DNA from: Cryomorphaceae bacterium
GTDB taxonomy: Bacteria > Bacteroidota > Bacteroidia > Flavobacteriales > Schleiferiaceae
Direction of reading: 5' to 3'
Assembly: GCA_020832345.1 (NCBI GenBank)
Contig: JAFIEY010000073.1
Span: 1-55,824 of the forward strand
DNA: 55,824 bases
Shown here piece after piece: positions 43,062-52,222 of this stretch. The notes under the pieces were generated by a model. That model searched no databases and was not told where the DNA came from. It was given only the letters and a program-made list of their open reading frames with translations. The position numbers were made by a program, and so were the translations under genes. The first letter of the stretch is position 1. Every line of letters begins with the position of its first letter.

Positions 43062-45641
43062 TTATTGAAGCATCAATTTTTGGCGGTGCGTTTTACCTTT
43101 CCCATCGGATAGTTTTACCACATAAATTCCTGCGGGTAAGTTTCGTACATCCACTTCCATTTTTGAATTTGGAGATATATTGACATTATAATTGCGAACA
43201 ACCCGTCCCTCCATGGAAAGCATTTCTAAATGTATATTTCCTTCCCAAAGCGCAAAATCAATGGTAAACACACCACTGGCTGGATTGGGATATACTTTTG
43301 GCAGTACACCGTCCTCATCGAAGTCGTGGGTACTTACATTTTCGCAATAAGCCGGAATATCAAAGGCTTGTGTGCCATCTGATCTACTTGATGGTGAACC
43401 TTGATCCGCTGAATATCCAAGACCACGACGGGCGAAGGTCTCCCAAATTAAACATTGATTTTCACCATTATAACGAATAGAATCTGCTTTTAAAATCGCG
43501 TCACGGCTATCTACAAACCCGGGACCACAAGGCTGGTATTTCAATCCGTCGATGACAAGTTGCATGGCAATATTATTTCCACCGGAACTCTCATACATAT
43601 TGGGATTAAATCCGTGTTTATCTACCAGCGCCCAGTACATATCCCAAATCATTGCAGACCACACAGTTCCAACGCCATGCGGAATACTCAGCGTACGAAT
43701 ATTGTTGTAAGTCAAACTATTTTGAGAAAAATTCGTACTATAGGGTTGTACGCGTATTCCTTGTCCGGTTGTGGGCTGATTGATCAGAAAAGTGCCAATT
43801 CCACGGCGATCTACAGCAGTCATATTGGTGTCAGTAAGAAAAGCCAAACCAAAGAAGTCGCTCCATCCTTCACCGGCTTGCTCGTCATTCGACAAGCAAC
43901 CTGAATTAAACCTACCACCGGTAAGTCGCACGGAAACACCATGACCGTATTCGTGTAAAACCACACCGTTATCGAGTGAGCTATCAAACAAAAGGGAACC
44001 GGTGGTATCGCTGATTTGCCCGACCACACTGTCTGCATTAGAAAACGCTTTTAGGGTATTTCCCAATTGCACCGAAATCATCAATGAGGGGATATTTATT
44101 GGCCCCGGCGGATTACCTCCCATGGCAAATGGATTTGTGGTTTGGTTATTTATCATAATAACCCCAGCAGCTCCGGCATTTTGCGCATAGGTTATTTTCT
44201 CCACAAATGGACAATCTCCGCGGTCAATCAACACAATTTTTCCGGAGAGATCCTGAGTTGTTTGCACACATCCACGGGTTGGATTACTTGAGCTATCATT
44301 CATAACAATAAATTGTCCCGTAATTATGGAATCGGCAGCACGTGGGCCAAAACCTGCTTCAACTGCATTATAACTGCCCGCAACGGCACTCGGATGTAGC
44401 ACTTGCAAAAATTCGGTATTTTGAAATTGTACCCAGGGATACATTTGCATACGGCCACGTGTTCCATCGGGCGGGGATTGAAAGTTTGCATTGTTCTGAC
44501 CACCACCATCCATGGCTTCGGCAATCACAGCATCGCCTTGGGATCCTCCACGAAAAAAGTTGTTTTGCTGAAAATTTCCGGATTGTTCGTCAAATCCAAA
44601 TCGATAGAACAAATCATGGGCCTTGTTATTGGCGTAAAAAAGCTGCGTAATATTGATGTCCATATTTGGCCCAACGCTTTTGGTGATATCAAACGGGAAA
44701 ATAAAAGACAAGTCTTGCCCACCATCAGGCGCATACCCTGGTGAGTTACTGGCATTTTGATCTTCGTAGGCATAAACGTTATTTCCTCTGGTGTTGGTAT
44801 ATAAAACAGGGATGGTAGCACTAATTGAATGCCAACCAGCCGGAGAAGCCAAACTATCCCAAGGTTCAACAGCCATACTTTGCGAACCATGGCTGGGTGA
44901 TTCTACCGGAAAACGAAAAACATAGTATCCGGGTGTATTTTCAGGGTGATGATCATTTTCGAGATGTGCGTGATCTTGATGTGTATGATCTCCTTTGTGG
45001 TCGTGTTCGCAAATGATGGTCCAATTATTCTTTTCCAAAAAGGTGAAATCACCATCGAGCAATCGAATTTGCCACCAATCGACTGTTGAGGTGGGTGGCA
45101 AACTCACATTCCATGCGGGAAAAAGTTTATCATCTTTAAACACGTAAACCGGATAAATCTCTACGGGGTGTTCAGTTTCAAATCCTCCTGATACAATTGC
45201 CTTTAGGGTATCACCATGCATTTTTTGACTTTCGATTTTCATCGAAGACTCTCCCCACTCGGTATGTTGCACCGCTGACTCAAAAGCTTGCATATATCCC
45301 GAACCATCATGTTGCGCCAACGCGATTTTCTCTGGATTTAACACAATTCTATTTCCGAGATGTTTCAACTTTTTATTCTTGGAAAAAACAGAAGAAGTTA
45401 CAGCGTTGTGAATGGGTTTATTTTGATAAAACTGCTGCCAATAAACAAAATGTGTTTGCGTTTTTGCATCTTGATGTTGCGATGAAATTCTAATATCAAT
45501 TGCGTCTTTAGAAATACCGAGTTTTTGAAAAACCTGATTTCGGAATTGCTCTTCTTTATTCATTTCCTGAGCAAACATAGCTCCTCCCTGCAAAACACAT
45601 AGGGCAAAACCTATGATTCCTTGTAAAAATGTGTTTTTCAT
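43062..45641 (-). CDS. Secreted M36 (fungalysin-like) metallopeptidase with PA and T9SS domains
   Basis: 859 residues. Signal peptide MKNTFLQGIIGFALCVLQGG. A propeptide (about 30-230) precedes the catalytic domain. A protease-associated (PA) insert at roughly 430-530 includes DLSGKIVLIDRGDCPFVEKI. The catalytic site is VVLHEYGHGVSVRL (His563, Glu564, His567) with Glu591 in AGEGWSDFFG. The sorting tail VYPNPASGVFTIDF to KTHRQKLML is type A. The His-rich stretch GDHTHQDHAHLENDHHPE lies between the propeptide and the catalytic domain and may bind metal. Such enzymes degrade extracellular protein. It is divergent from the deoxynucleoside kinase. Confidence 0.93.
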   Translation of the reverse strand: MKNTFLQGIIGFALCVLQGGAMFAQEMNKEEQFRNQVFQKLGISKDAIDIRISSQHQDAKTQTHFVYWQQFYQNKPIHNAVTSSVFSKNKKLKHLGNRIVLNPEKIALAQHDGSGYMQAFESAVQHTEWGESSMKIESQKMHGDTLKAIVSGGFETEHPVEIYPVYVFKDDKLFPAWNVSLPPTSTVDWWQIRLLDGDFTFLEKNNWTIICEHDHKGDHTHQDHAHLENDHHPENTPGYYVFRFPVESPSHGSQSMAVEPWDSLASPAGWHSISATIPVLYTNTRGNNVYAYEDQNASNSPGYAPDGGQDLSFIFPFDITKSVGPNMDINITQLFYANNKAHDLFYRFGFDEQSGNFQQNNFFRGGSQGDAVIAEAMDGGGQNNANFQSPPDGTRGRMQMYPWVQFQNTEFLQVLHPSAVAGSYNAVEAGFGPRAADSIITGQFIVMNDSSSNPTRGCVQTTQDLSGKIVLIDRGDCPFVEKITYAQNAGAAGVIMINNQTTNPFAMGGNPPGPINIPSLMISVQLGNTLKAFSNADSVVGQISDTTGSLLFDSSLDNGVVLHEYGHGVSVRLTGGRFNSGCLSNDEQAGEGWSDFFGLAFLTDTNMTAVDRRGIGTFLINQPTTGQGIRVQPYSTNFSQNSLTYNNIRTLSIPHGVGTVWSAMIWDMYWALVDKHGFNPNMYESSGGNNIAMQLVIDGLKYQPCGPGFVDSRDAILKADSIRYNGENQCLIWETFARRGLGYSADQGSPSSRSDGTQAFDIPAYCENVSTHDFDEDGVLPKVYPNPASGVFTIDFALWEGNIHLEMLSMEGRVVRNYNVNISPNSKMEVDVRNLPAGIYVVKLSDGKGKTHRQKLMLQ

Positions 45642-45722
45642 TTTTTTTCTCGTTCTTCTGTTTATATTTTTACCTGCTCAAAAAAATTAGTTTTTAACAG
45701 GCCTCCAAAATTACAACACAAA

Positions 45723-46337
45723 ATGCACATTGCAGTAGCAGGGAACATTGGATCGGGAAAAACCACGCTAACCCAAATGCTTTCAAAACACTATAAATGG
45801 AAAGCTGAGTATGAATCTGTGGACGACAACCCCTATCTCGACGATTTTTATAACGAAATGCAACGCTGGTCGTTCAACCTTCAGGTATATTTTCTCAATA
45901 GTCGCTTCCGACAAGTGATGGACATTAGGAAAAAAGACAAGGATGTTATTCAGGATCGCACCATATATGAGGACGCCTATATTTTTGCCCCAAACCTGCA
46001 CGCCATGGGTTTGATGCCCAGCAGAGATTTTGAAAATTATATGTCGCTTTTTGAGCTGATGGAAGAATTTTTACAGGCGCCTGATTTGCTCATTTACCTT
46101 AGGGCCAGCATCCCCACTTTGGTCAATCAAATTCAAAAACGCGGCAGAGAGTATGAAACCAATATTCGTTTGGACTACCTCAACAGACTCAATGAGCGCT
46201 ACGAAGCTTGGATCAGTAAATACGACAAAGGCAATTTACTCATTATCGATGTGGACTCCAACAACTTCCCGGAAGTCCCTGAAGATTTAGGTGAAATCAT
46301 CAATAAAGTCGATAGTAAAATTCACGGATTATTTTAA
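45723..46337 (+). CDS. Deoxynucleoside kinase
   Basis: 204 residues. Walker A AGNIGSGKT (about 6-14) at the N terminus, the ERS-like substrate motif VIQDRTIYEDAYIFA and the lid Arg-rich stretch IQKRGREYE identify the dNK (dGK/dAK, thymidine-kinase-2-like) family. It phosphorylates a purine deoxynucleoside (dGuo or dAdo) with ATP to salvage DNA precursors. The exact nucleoside is not readable. The gene is alone between divergent and convergent neighbours. The radA stop lies just 3 bp beyond its own. Confidence 0.92.
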   Translation: MHIAVAGNIGSGKTTLTQMLSKHYKWKAEYESVDDNPYLDDFYNEMQRWSFNLQVYFLNSRFRQVMDIRKKDKDVIQDRTIYEDAYIFAPNLHAMGLMPSRDFENYMSLFELMEEFLQAPDLLIYLRASIPTLVNQIQKRGREYETNIRLDYLNRLNERYEAWISKYDKGNLLIIDVDSNNFPEVPEDLGEIINKVDSKIHGLF

Positions 46338-46340
46338 TCC

Positions 46341-47711
46341 CTATCCAAAGAGATTTTTGAAAACATCGTCGATGCGATTGCAACGAACGATTTCTATGCC
46401 CTGAGCCGTTTTGTCAAGTGGGCCATGACCGGAAACGATAATTCGTTCAAAACCCATTTTTTCCGCTTCATTGACGCGCTGCTCCAATCGGGTAACCGGG
46501 CGTATTTCGCCGGACAAACCAACCTCACCAGCCAAACATGTTCCCTTGTGTAACGGAACATCTTCGCTACTGGATAAAATGGCCGCAACCACCGCTAGGT
46601 CGATGGCCGGATCGTCAACTTTAATACCACCGGTTATATTGAGAAAAACGTCTTTGGTGCCCAATCGAAATCCACATCGCTTTTCCAATACCGCCAACAA
46701 CATATTTAAACGACGGGCGTCAAAACCGGTTGTGGATCGCTGGGGAGTGCCGTAAACTGCCGAACTCACGAGGGCTTGAACCTCGATCAACATAGCGCGC
46801 ATTCCTTCGAGGGTAGCAGCAACAGCATTGCCACTCAGGGATTCTCCACGGCGAGATAGCAAAGCTTCACTGGCATTTTTCACCTCTCTTAGGCCACTGG
46901 CAACCATTTCATATATTCCCAACTCCGAAGTTGAACCAAACCTGTTTTTTGATGCCCGAAGTAAGCGGTACATGTGATGGCGATCGCCTTCAAATTGCAA
47001 AACGGCATCCACCATGTGCTCGAGAATTTTTGGCCCGGCAAGATTTCCATCTTTGGTAATGTGACCTATAAGGATAACCGGAACCCCGCTGGTTTTGCTG
47101 TATTGTAAAAACTCAGCGGCACAATGGCGAATCTGACTTACGCTTCCGGGTGCCGCATCCAACAAATCAGAATACAGTGTTTGAATACTGTCGATAATGA
47201 CCAAATCGGGTTCGACTTGCTCCGTTTGCGCCAAAATATTCCGGGTGGCAGTTTCTGTTAAAATAAAGCACGTACTTCTTTCGTCACCAATACGGTCGGC
47301 CCGCATTTTCAATTGCTTTTCACTTTCCTCTCCAGATACATACAACACCTTTCCGACATTGGCCTGAAGGGCGAGTTGCAACATTAGCGTCGATTTTCCT
47401 ATGCCGGGTTCGCCACCTAAAAGCACCAAAGAACCAGGAACCAATCCGCCGCCCAAAACCCTGTCAAACTCTTCCAGACCGGTCAATGCCCTTTCTTCTT
47501 TTTCGAAACGAATTTCACTTACCGGGCGAGCTTTGGGTTTGGTTTTTTCACCAGATCGCGCCCTACTCCACGCCGGTTGATTCCCGGCATCCTTTTCCAC
47601 AACTTCCTCCACAATGGTATTCCACTCGCCGCAAGCATTGCACTTGCCCTGCCATTTGGCATGACTGGCGCCGCAGTTTTGACAAAAAAAAGCAGTTTTG
47701 GTTTTGGCCAT
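46341..47711 (-). CDS. radA: DNA repair protein RadA
   Basis: 456 residues. The N-terminal four-cysteine zinc finger (CQNCGASHAKWQGKCNACG, Cys 10, 13, 24, 27) is followed by a RecA-type ATPase core: Walker A GGEPGIGKST (about 99-108), the RadA-specific KNRFGS motif in RASKNRFGSTSE, and a C-terminal Lon-like domain. RadA processes recombination intermediates by branch migration. It is last in the panC-panD-flippase-like-radA run; the flippase-like gene stops 4 bp before its start. Confidence 0.97.
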   Translation of the reverse strand: MAKTKTAFFCQNCGASHAKWQGKCNACGEWNTIVEEVVEKDAGNQPAWSRARSGEKTKPKARPVSEIRFEKEERALTGLEEFDRVLGGGLVPGSLVLLGGEPGIGKSTLMLQLALQANVGKVLYVSGEESEKQLKMRADRIGDERSTCFILTETATRNILAQTEQVEPDLVIIDSIQTLYSDLLDAAPGSVSQIRHCAAEFLQYSKTSGVPVILIGHITKDGNLAGPKILEHMVDAVLQFEGDRHHMYRLLRASKNRFGSTSELGIYEMVASGLREVKNASEALLSRRGESLSGNAVAATLEGMRAMLIEVQALVSSAVYGTPQRSTTGFDARRLNMLLAVLEKRCGFRLGTKDVFLNITGGIKVDDPAIDLAVVAAILSSSEDVPLHKGTCLAGEVGLSGEIRPVTRLEQRVNEAEKMGFERIIVSGHGPLDKTAQGIEIVRCNRIDDVFKNLFG

Positions 47712-47715
47712 AGAA

Positions 47716-48705
47716 TTATTTTTGGTGCTTTAGGCGAGCCAAATATAAGAAACCCACAAGACCCGCAACAATTCCCATGATCAACTGTGTGGTGTGAACA
47801 ATGGTGGCAAAGCTCATTCCTATTGCGGCTTCTACACCGAGAAATACCAGGCCGGTCATCACTAAAAAATGGTAGGATCCAATTCCACCGGGTGAAGGAA
47901 TCACCATCCCCAATCCACCCACAACCATTATAAACAATCCATCAGATACCCCCAAATGCGATGTGCTTTCCAATGCGAAAAACACCACATAGACCATCAG
48001 AAAATACATGAGCCAAATTTGAATCGTATAGGAAAGAAATAACCACCTTTGTCGAATGCTGAGTTTTTTAAATGATTTTACCCCTTCCCCTACCCCAACA
48101 ACAAAATGGCGAACTTTGACCATGATTGGGTGATTTCTAAGCAACCTCAAAATCAAAAAAGCACCACCGATTAATACAAGTATAACAACGATAAGTAACA
48201 CCCCTTCAAATAGACCAAATGAATCCGGCAAAACGGCGTAATCACCGAGCAGGGCTTTCATGTGTTTTACATTGGTAATAAATCCCAGAGCAAACACTAT
48301 GAACAACATGAAAAAATCAACAATTCGTTCTAAAATAACAGTACCTACCAAGCGATCCACGGGAATTTTTTCGGCCCGATATAATGCTGTGCATCGAAAA
48401 AGCTCACCTGAACGGGGAATGGCCATATTGGAAAAATACCCCAGAGAAATACTGTGAATTGCACTCCAGTTACTCTTAATTGGGAATTTCATAGATTTAA
48501 GCAACATGCTCCAGCGAATTCCACGGGCCACGTAGGCATAAAATCCCAAAATAGCAGAAAGTACTAAATATTGAACTTTGGCTTTTCGCACATCGTCCCA
48601 CAACTGTGACCATTCCGTTTGCCGGAAGGCCAAATAGAAAAGACCTCCACCTATAATAACAAAAACAATGTAGGTGATGATGGATTTTAATCGGGGTGCA
48701 GCCAA
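47716..48705 (-). CDS. Lysylphosphatidylglycerol synthase TM-region / flippase-like protein
   Basis: 329 residues with about eight hydrophobic segments (SIITYIVFVIIGGGLFYLAF to IVHTTQLIMGIVAGLVGFLY). It has the family features ARGIRWSMLLK in the N-terminal loop and FSNMAIPRSGELFRCTALYR, plus the late VIPSPGGIGSYHFL. These belong to the UPF0104/YbhN (LPG_synthase_TM) family, which lacks the cytosolic aminoacyl-transferase domain. Such proteins are membrane proteins of unclear function, possibly lipid flippases. It lies between panD (7 bp) and radA (4 bp) in a tight run common in flavobacteria. Confidence 0.9.
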   Translation of the reverse strand: MAAPRLKSIITYIVFVIIGGGLFYLAFRQTEWSQLWDDVRKAKVQYLVLSAILGFYAYVARGIRWSMLLKSMKFPIKSNWSAIHSISLGYFSNMAIPRSGELFRCTALYRAEKIPVDRLVGTVILERIVDFFMLFIVFALGFITNVKHMKALLGDYAVLPDSFGLFEGVLLIVVILVLIGGAFLILRLLRNHPIMVKVRHFVVGVGEGVKSFKKLSIRQRWLFLSYTIQIWLMYFLMVYVVFFALESTSHLGVSDGLFIMVVGGLGMVIPSPGGIGSYHFLVMTGLVFLGVEAAIGMSFATIVHTTQLIMGIVAGLVGFLYLARLKHQK

Positions 48706-48712
48706 TTGAGGT

Positions 48713-49063
48713 TTAGGTTAGTTTATTGGTAGTTTCATTGGGAAAGACAATGGAAGGAACAAAAGATTTTGCCTTTTCAAAGTCCATGCTGGCATAAGAA
48801 ATAATAATAATAATATCTCCCGGTTGCACTTTTCGGGCAGCGGGGCCGTTCATGGTAACTTCACCGGAGTTTCTGTCGCCCTTAATTACATAGGTTTCGA
48901 GCCGTTCACCATTATTGATATTCACAATGGAAACCTTTTCGCCTTCTATAAGGTTGGCGGCGTCCATCAGGGCTTCATCAATGGTAATGCTTCCAATATA
49001 ATTGAGGTCGGCACCGGTAATTTTCACGCGGTGGATTTTGGATTTGAGCACCTCTATCGTCAT
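48713..49063 (-). CDS. panD: Aspartate 1-decarboxylase
   Basis: 116 residues from [20 protein letters not shown]; the longer start at 49129 adds an unlikely leader. It makes beta-alanine for pantothenate. The self-cleavage site NYIGSITID has Gly24-Ser25, where Ser25 becomes the pyruvoyl cofactor. [20 protein letters not shown] is the conserved end. It follows panC by 46 bp on the same strand, so the two steps of pantothenate synthesis are together. Confidence 0.97.
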   Translation of the reverse strand: MTIEVLKSKIHRVKITGADLNYIGSITIDEALMDAANLIEGEKVSIVNINNGERLETYVIKGDRNSGEVTMNGPAARKVQPGDIIIIISYASMDFEKAKSFVPSIVFPNETTNKLT

Positions 49064-49109
49064 AAGAAAAAAATTGCTGGATATTAATTTCCGGGTGCAA
49101 AAGTACGGT

Positions 49110-49955
49110 TCACAGTGGGATGTTATCAATCAATCTCACAGAGCCGGCAAAAACGGAGGTGAACACCCTTACACCTCGTTCTTTTAGGGGTGTAACAATT
49201 GGTTTTAAGGTTTCTGAATCTGCCAAAATGAGATATTCCAACTCAAGTGTATCATCAGATTCCACATATTTTCGAAAATTTTCCCGAGCTACATCGTAAC
49301 CTACGTAGAAAACTTCCTTTGAGAATTTTTTTAAACCCTGATAAATCCGAGGTGCAGATTTTCGTTGTTCTGGGTTAAGGCGAATATTTCTGGAGCTCAT
49401 TGCCAAACCGTCTATTTCCCGTAGTGTGGGCACTGATTTCACCTCAACCGGATGGTTTAGAGACTTGGCCACGTGCATAATAATACAAAGCTGTTGATAG
49501 TCCTTTTCTCCAAAATAAGCTCGACACGCACCTACGATAGAAAAAAATCTGTCGATAATTGCGGCGACACCTTGAAAATGTCCCGGTCGAAAAGCGCCTT
49601 CCATAAATTCGTCCAAACCATTAAGATTGTACTTTGGAATATTGAAGTTTTGGGGGTACATTTCATCAACGGAGGGAGAAAAAACGATAACGTCGGGGAA
49701 TTCTCGACCCAAAATTTCCATATCTATTTCGATTTGACGAGGATATTGAGCCAAATCTACTGTTGAGTTAAACTGTCGTGGATTGACAAAAATAGACACC
49801 AAAACACGATCATTTTCCCGGCTTGCAGCCCGTACAAGTTCCAGGTGCCCATCGTGCAAAGCCCCCATGGTTGGGACAAATCCCAATTTTTGCTCCGACT
49901 TGCGAAGGGTTTGCAAAAATTTTTGCAGGGCGGTTATTTCACTGACAAATTTCAT
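49110..49955 (-). CDS. panC: Pantothenate synthetase
   Basis: 281 residues. It joins pantoate and beta-alanine with ATP. The nucleotide motif [17 protein letters not shown] (about 26-42) matches the HxGH signature. The later SSRNIRL is the KMSKS-like loop. It is first in the panC-panD-flippase-like-radA run. Divergent from the glycogen-synthase-like gene; a candidate -7 box for panC is CAAATCTA at 49978-49985 on the plus strand (TAGATTTG on the minus strand). Confidence 0.97.
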   Translation of the reverse strand: MKFVSEITALQKFLQTLRKSEQKLGFVPTMGALHDGHLELVRAASRENDRVLVSIFVNPRQFNSTVDLAQYPRQIEIDMEILGREFPDVIVFSPSVDEMYPQNFNIPKYNLNGLDEFMEGAFRPGHFQGVAAIIDRFFSIVGACRAYFGEKDYQQLCIIMHVAKSLNHPVEVKSVPTLREIDGLAMSSRNIRLNPEQRKSAPRIYQGLKKFSKEVFYVGYDVARENFRKYVESDDTLELEYLILADSETLKPIVTPLKERGVRVFTSVFAGSVRLIDNIPL

Positions 49956-49977
49956 TGATAGATAGTATAGAAATCGG

Positions 49978-50024
49978 CAAATCTATAAGAAAATTTATTA
50001 TCTGCCATATAATTATTATCTTTG
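49978..50024. promoter_or_regulatory. Divergent promoter region for panC and the GT5-like gene
   Basis: Minus-strand TAGATTTG at 49978-49985 for panC and plus-strand TATCTTTG at 50017-50024 for the GT5-like gene, both exact TAnnTTTG matches. Neither has an ideal -33 TTG. Confidence 0.45.
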
Positions 50025-50062
50025 CACCGTTATTATTTGACTACACCTTAAGTAAAGCCCCC

Positions 50063-50884
50063 ATGGAGAAAAAGCGCATCCTGTACGTATCCCAAGAAAT
50101 CTGTCCCTACCTTCCCGAAAACGATTTGTCGAAAATTTCCCTTCAGCTGCCGAAAAAAATGACCGAAATGGGTCATGAGGTTCGCGTTTTTATGCCGCGT
50201 TTTGGCGTAATTAACGAGCGAAGGCATCAATTACATGAAGTGATTCGTCTCAGCGGAATCAACATTGTAATCAATGATCTCGACATGCCCTTGATCATTA
50301 AGGTAGCTTCAGTTCCCCAAGCACGTATGCAAGTGTATTTCATAGACAACGAAGAGCTCTTTAAGCGCAAATTCACCCACTTCGACGAAAACGGAGAGGC
50401 ATTTGCAGACAATGAGCACCGTATGATTTTCTTTTGCAAAGGTGTGGTCGAAACTGTCAAAAAGCTCGGCTGGGCGCCAGACGTGATTCACTGTCATGGA
50501 TGGATGGCTTCATTCCTTCCAACTTACCTTCGTCAATATTACAAAGACGATGCACTGTTTGCCAATAGCAAAATTATATACAGTAGTTATAGCTATCCTT
50601 ATGACACCGTTTTAAGCGGCAAACACATTCACGACATTTTAGCCTTTGATGGTGTAAACGGAATTCCATCCAAGGATCTCAAAAAGCCGTTTGTGGACAA
50701 GCTCCAAATTATCGGAATAGGAACTGCAGATGCCGTGATGAAACTCGGTAGAAATTCCGACGACATCAACGCCTTTATCGAAGAAAAAAATATCCCGGTA
50801 CTCGAATTCAATCAGGAATCCGACGACCTAAAGAAAATTCAACAATTTTATGAGGAAGTGGTTTCAGAAGAAAGCTTGGCGTAA
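50063..50884 (+). CDS. Glycogen/starch synthase-like protein, N-terminal domain only
   Basis: 273 residues from MEKKRILYVSQEICPYLPEN, the Met that follows a good -7 box by 38 bp. It matches the N-terminal (GT5) half of glycogen synthase: LPKKMTEMGHEVRVFMPRFG, DNEHRMIFFCKGVVETVKKL and VIHCHGWMASFLPTYL. The usual K-x-GGL-x-DV ADP-glucose lysine motif is absent, and the whole C-terminal GT1-like domain is missing. It is therefore unlikely to be a working glycosyltransferase. It overlaps the DUF4270 gene by 35 bp and precedes glmS, so a role in sugar sensing or cell-envelope control is conceivable but unproven. Confidence 0.8.
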   Translation: MEKKRILYVSQEICPYLPENDLSKISLQLPKKMTEMGHEVRVFMPRFGVINERRHQLHEVIRLSGINIVINDLDMPLIIKVASVPQARMQVYFIDNEELFKRKFTHFDENGEAFADNEHRMIFFCKGVVETVKKLGWAPDVIHCHGWMASFLPTYLRQYYKDDALFANSKIIYSSYSYPYDTVLSGKHIHDILAFDGVNGIPSKDLKKPFVDKLQIIGIGTADAVMKLGRNSDDINAFIEEKNIPVLEFNQESDDLKKIQQFYEEVVSEESLA

Positions 50885-52217
50885 CGCGTCTAACCTTTTC
50901 ACCCACCCCAAACGTTTATCAATTTTCAAAGCCAGCCTTGTGTTGGCTTTGTTTGTTTCTATTGCCTGCGAAAAAGATACGGAGGATTTGGGCAGCAACT
51001 TAATTGATGACGAAGGGTTTACCATTGTCGTACGCGATGACATCGAAGTTATCACCTATACAAAATTACGCGATTCTATTGCCACTTCGAGGGCAGCTGA
51101 TGCCTTGCGTTTTATTATAGGACGAAGTGATGATCCGGATTTCGGAAAATCTGAGTCCACTGTATATTCACAATTACGTCCGCAGGCATTAAGCCCCGAC
51201 TTTGGCACTAATGCCAGAGTTGATTCGGTATGGCTCACCCTGGAGTTGGAATCGCCTCCATTTGCACAAAACCTTACCCAACCCTTTGACTTTGAAGTCC
51301 ACAGACTTGCCGAAAAGTACGATGGGAGTATCGTATATTACAGCAATCAGGAGCTCGAAGTTGAGGATGACCCGATTGGTGTTTTGAACAATTACACAGT
51401 TAATTTTAAAAAGAAAACCAATGTGGGGGACACCTCCATTGCGGTGATTAAAATTCCGTTGGACAATGCCTATTTTGAAGATTTAATTGTCAATCCGGCA
51501 TCCAATGACCCACTGCCAAATGAATTAACTGATTTAAATTCGTTTCTGGAATACTTTAAGGGTATTCGAATCAAATGCACCTCGGGAGAGGGTTATATTT
51601 ATGTCAATGGCTATAGTAACCAAACAGCCATTCGCATTTATTACAGCAATGACGACACCGTTTCCAGCACCGGACAATTCCGTTTACTGGCCGGTAACGA
51701 CAACAACTTTTTCATGAATTACGCGCACGATTTATCGCAATCGAGCGCTGATTTTTCTCTTCAAGACACCATAACCGGCATGGATAAGTTATATGTCTCG
51801 GCTATGGGTGGGCCAACTGCCTATGTTTATATCCCAGAAATAGAAACCTTCCGCGATTCACTGCCCGTCATCAACCGATGCATTTTACGATTCCCAATTG
51901 AAAGTGGTTCTCAGGCCAAACACGTTGCTCCTCAATTGATTTCGGGTTTTTCCGGAAATCAAATCATTCGCGATTTTCAAGAAGAATTTATCTGGACACA
52001 AAATGGAGAGCGCATTCGCGGAGAGGTTAGAAATGGTTATTATGAAATTAATATTACCCAATTCCTCATGAATGCTTTAGTTAAAGAAAAACCACTTACC
52101 TTTGGCCTCCTGCCGTTCAGAGGTAATTCCACCGCAAATCGGGTTATTTTGGGCGGCAATAAAAACCCAGAAAGAAAACTTGAAATCACACTCTATTACA
52201 CTAAACCCATAAATTAA
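50850..52217 (+). CDS. DUF4270 family lipoprotein
   Basis: 455 residues. A basic leader is followed by a lipoprotein signal ending VSIAC (lipobox cysteine Cys40). The mature part begins EKDTEDLGSNLIDDEGFTIV and continues through repeated beta segments with DSIATSRAADALRFIIGRSD. This is the DUF4270 type found as surface or outer-membrane lipoproteins in Bacteroidota, of unknown function. The start lies inside the end of the GT5-like gene (35 bp overlap) and glmS starts 5 bp after the stop, so three genes form one transcription unit. Confidence 0.87.
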   Translation: MRKWFQKKAWRNASNLFTHPKRLSIFKASLVLALFVSIACEKDTEDLGSNLIDDEGFTIVVRDDIEVITYTKLRDSIATSRAADALRFIIGRSDDPDFGKSESTVYSQLRPQALSPDFGTNARVDSVWLTLELESPPFAQNLTQPFDFEVHRLAEKYDGSIVYYSNQELEVEDDPIGVLNNYTVNFKKKTNVGDTSIAVIKIPLDNAYFEDLIVNPASNDPLPNELTDLNSFLEYFKGIRIKCTSGEGYIYVNGYSNQTAIRIYYSNDDTVSSTGQFRLLAGNDNNFFMNYAHDLSQSSADFSLQDTITGMDKLYVSAMGGPTAYVYIPEIETFRDSLPVINRCILRFPIESGSQAKHVAPQLISGFSGNQIIRDFQEEFIWTQNGERIRGEVRNGYYEINITQFLMNALVKEKPLTFGLLPFRGNSTANRVILGGNKNPERKLEITLYYTKPIN

Positions 52218-52222
52218 AAACT

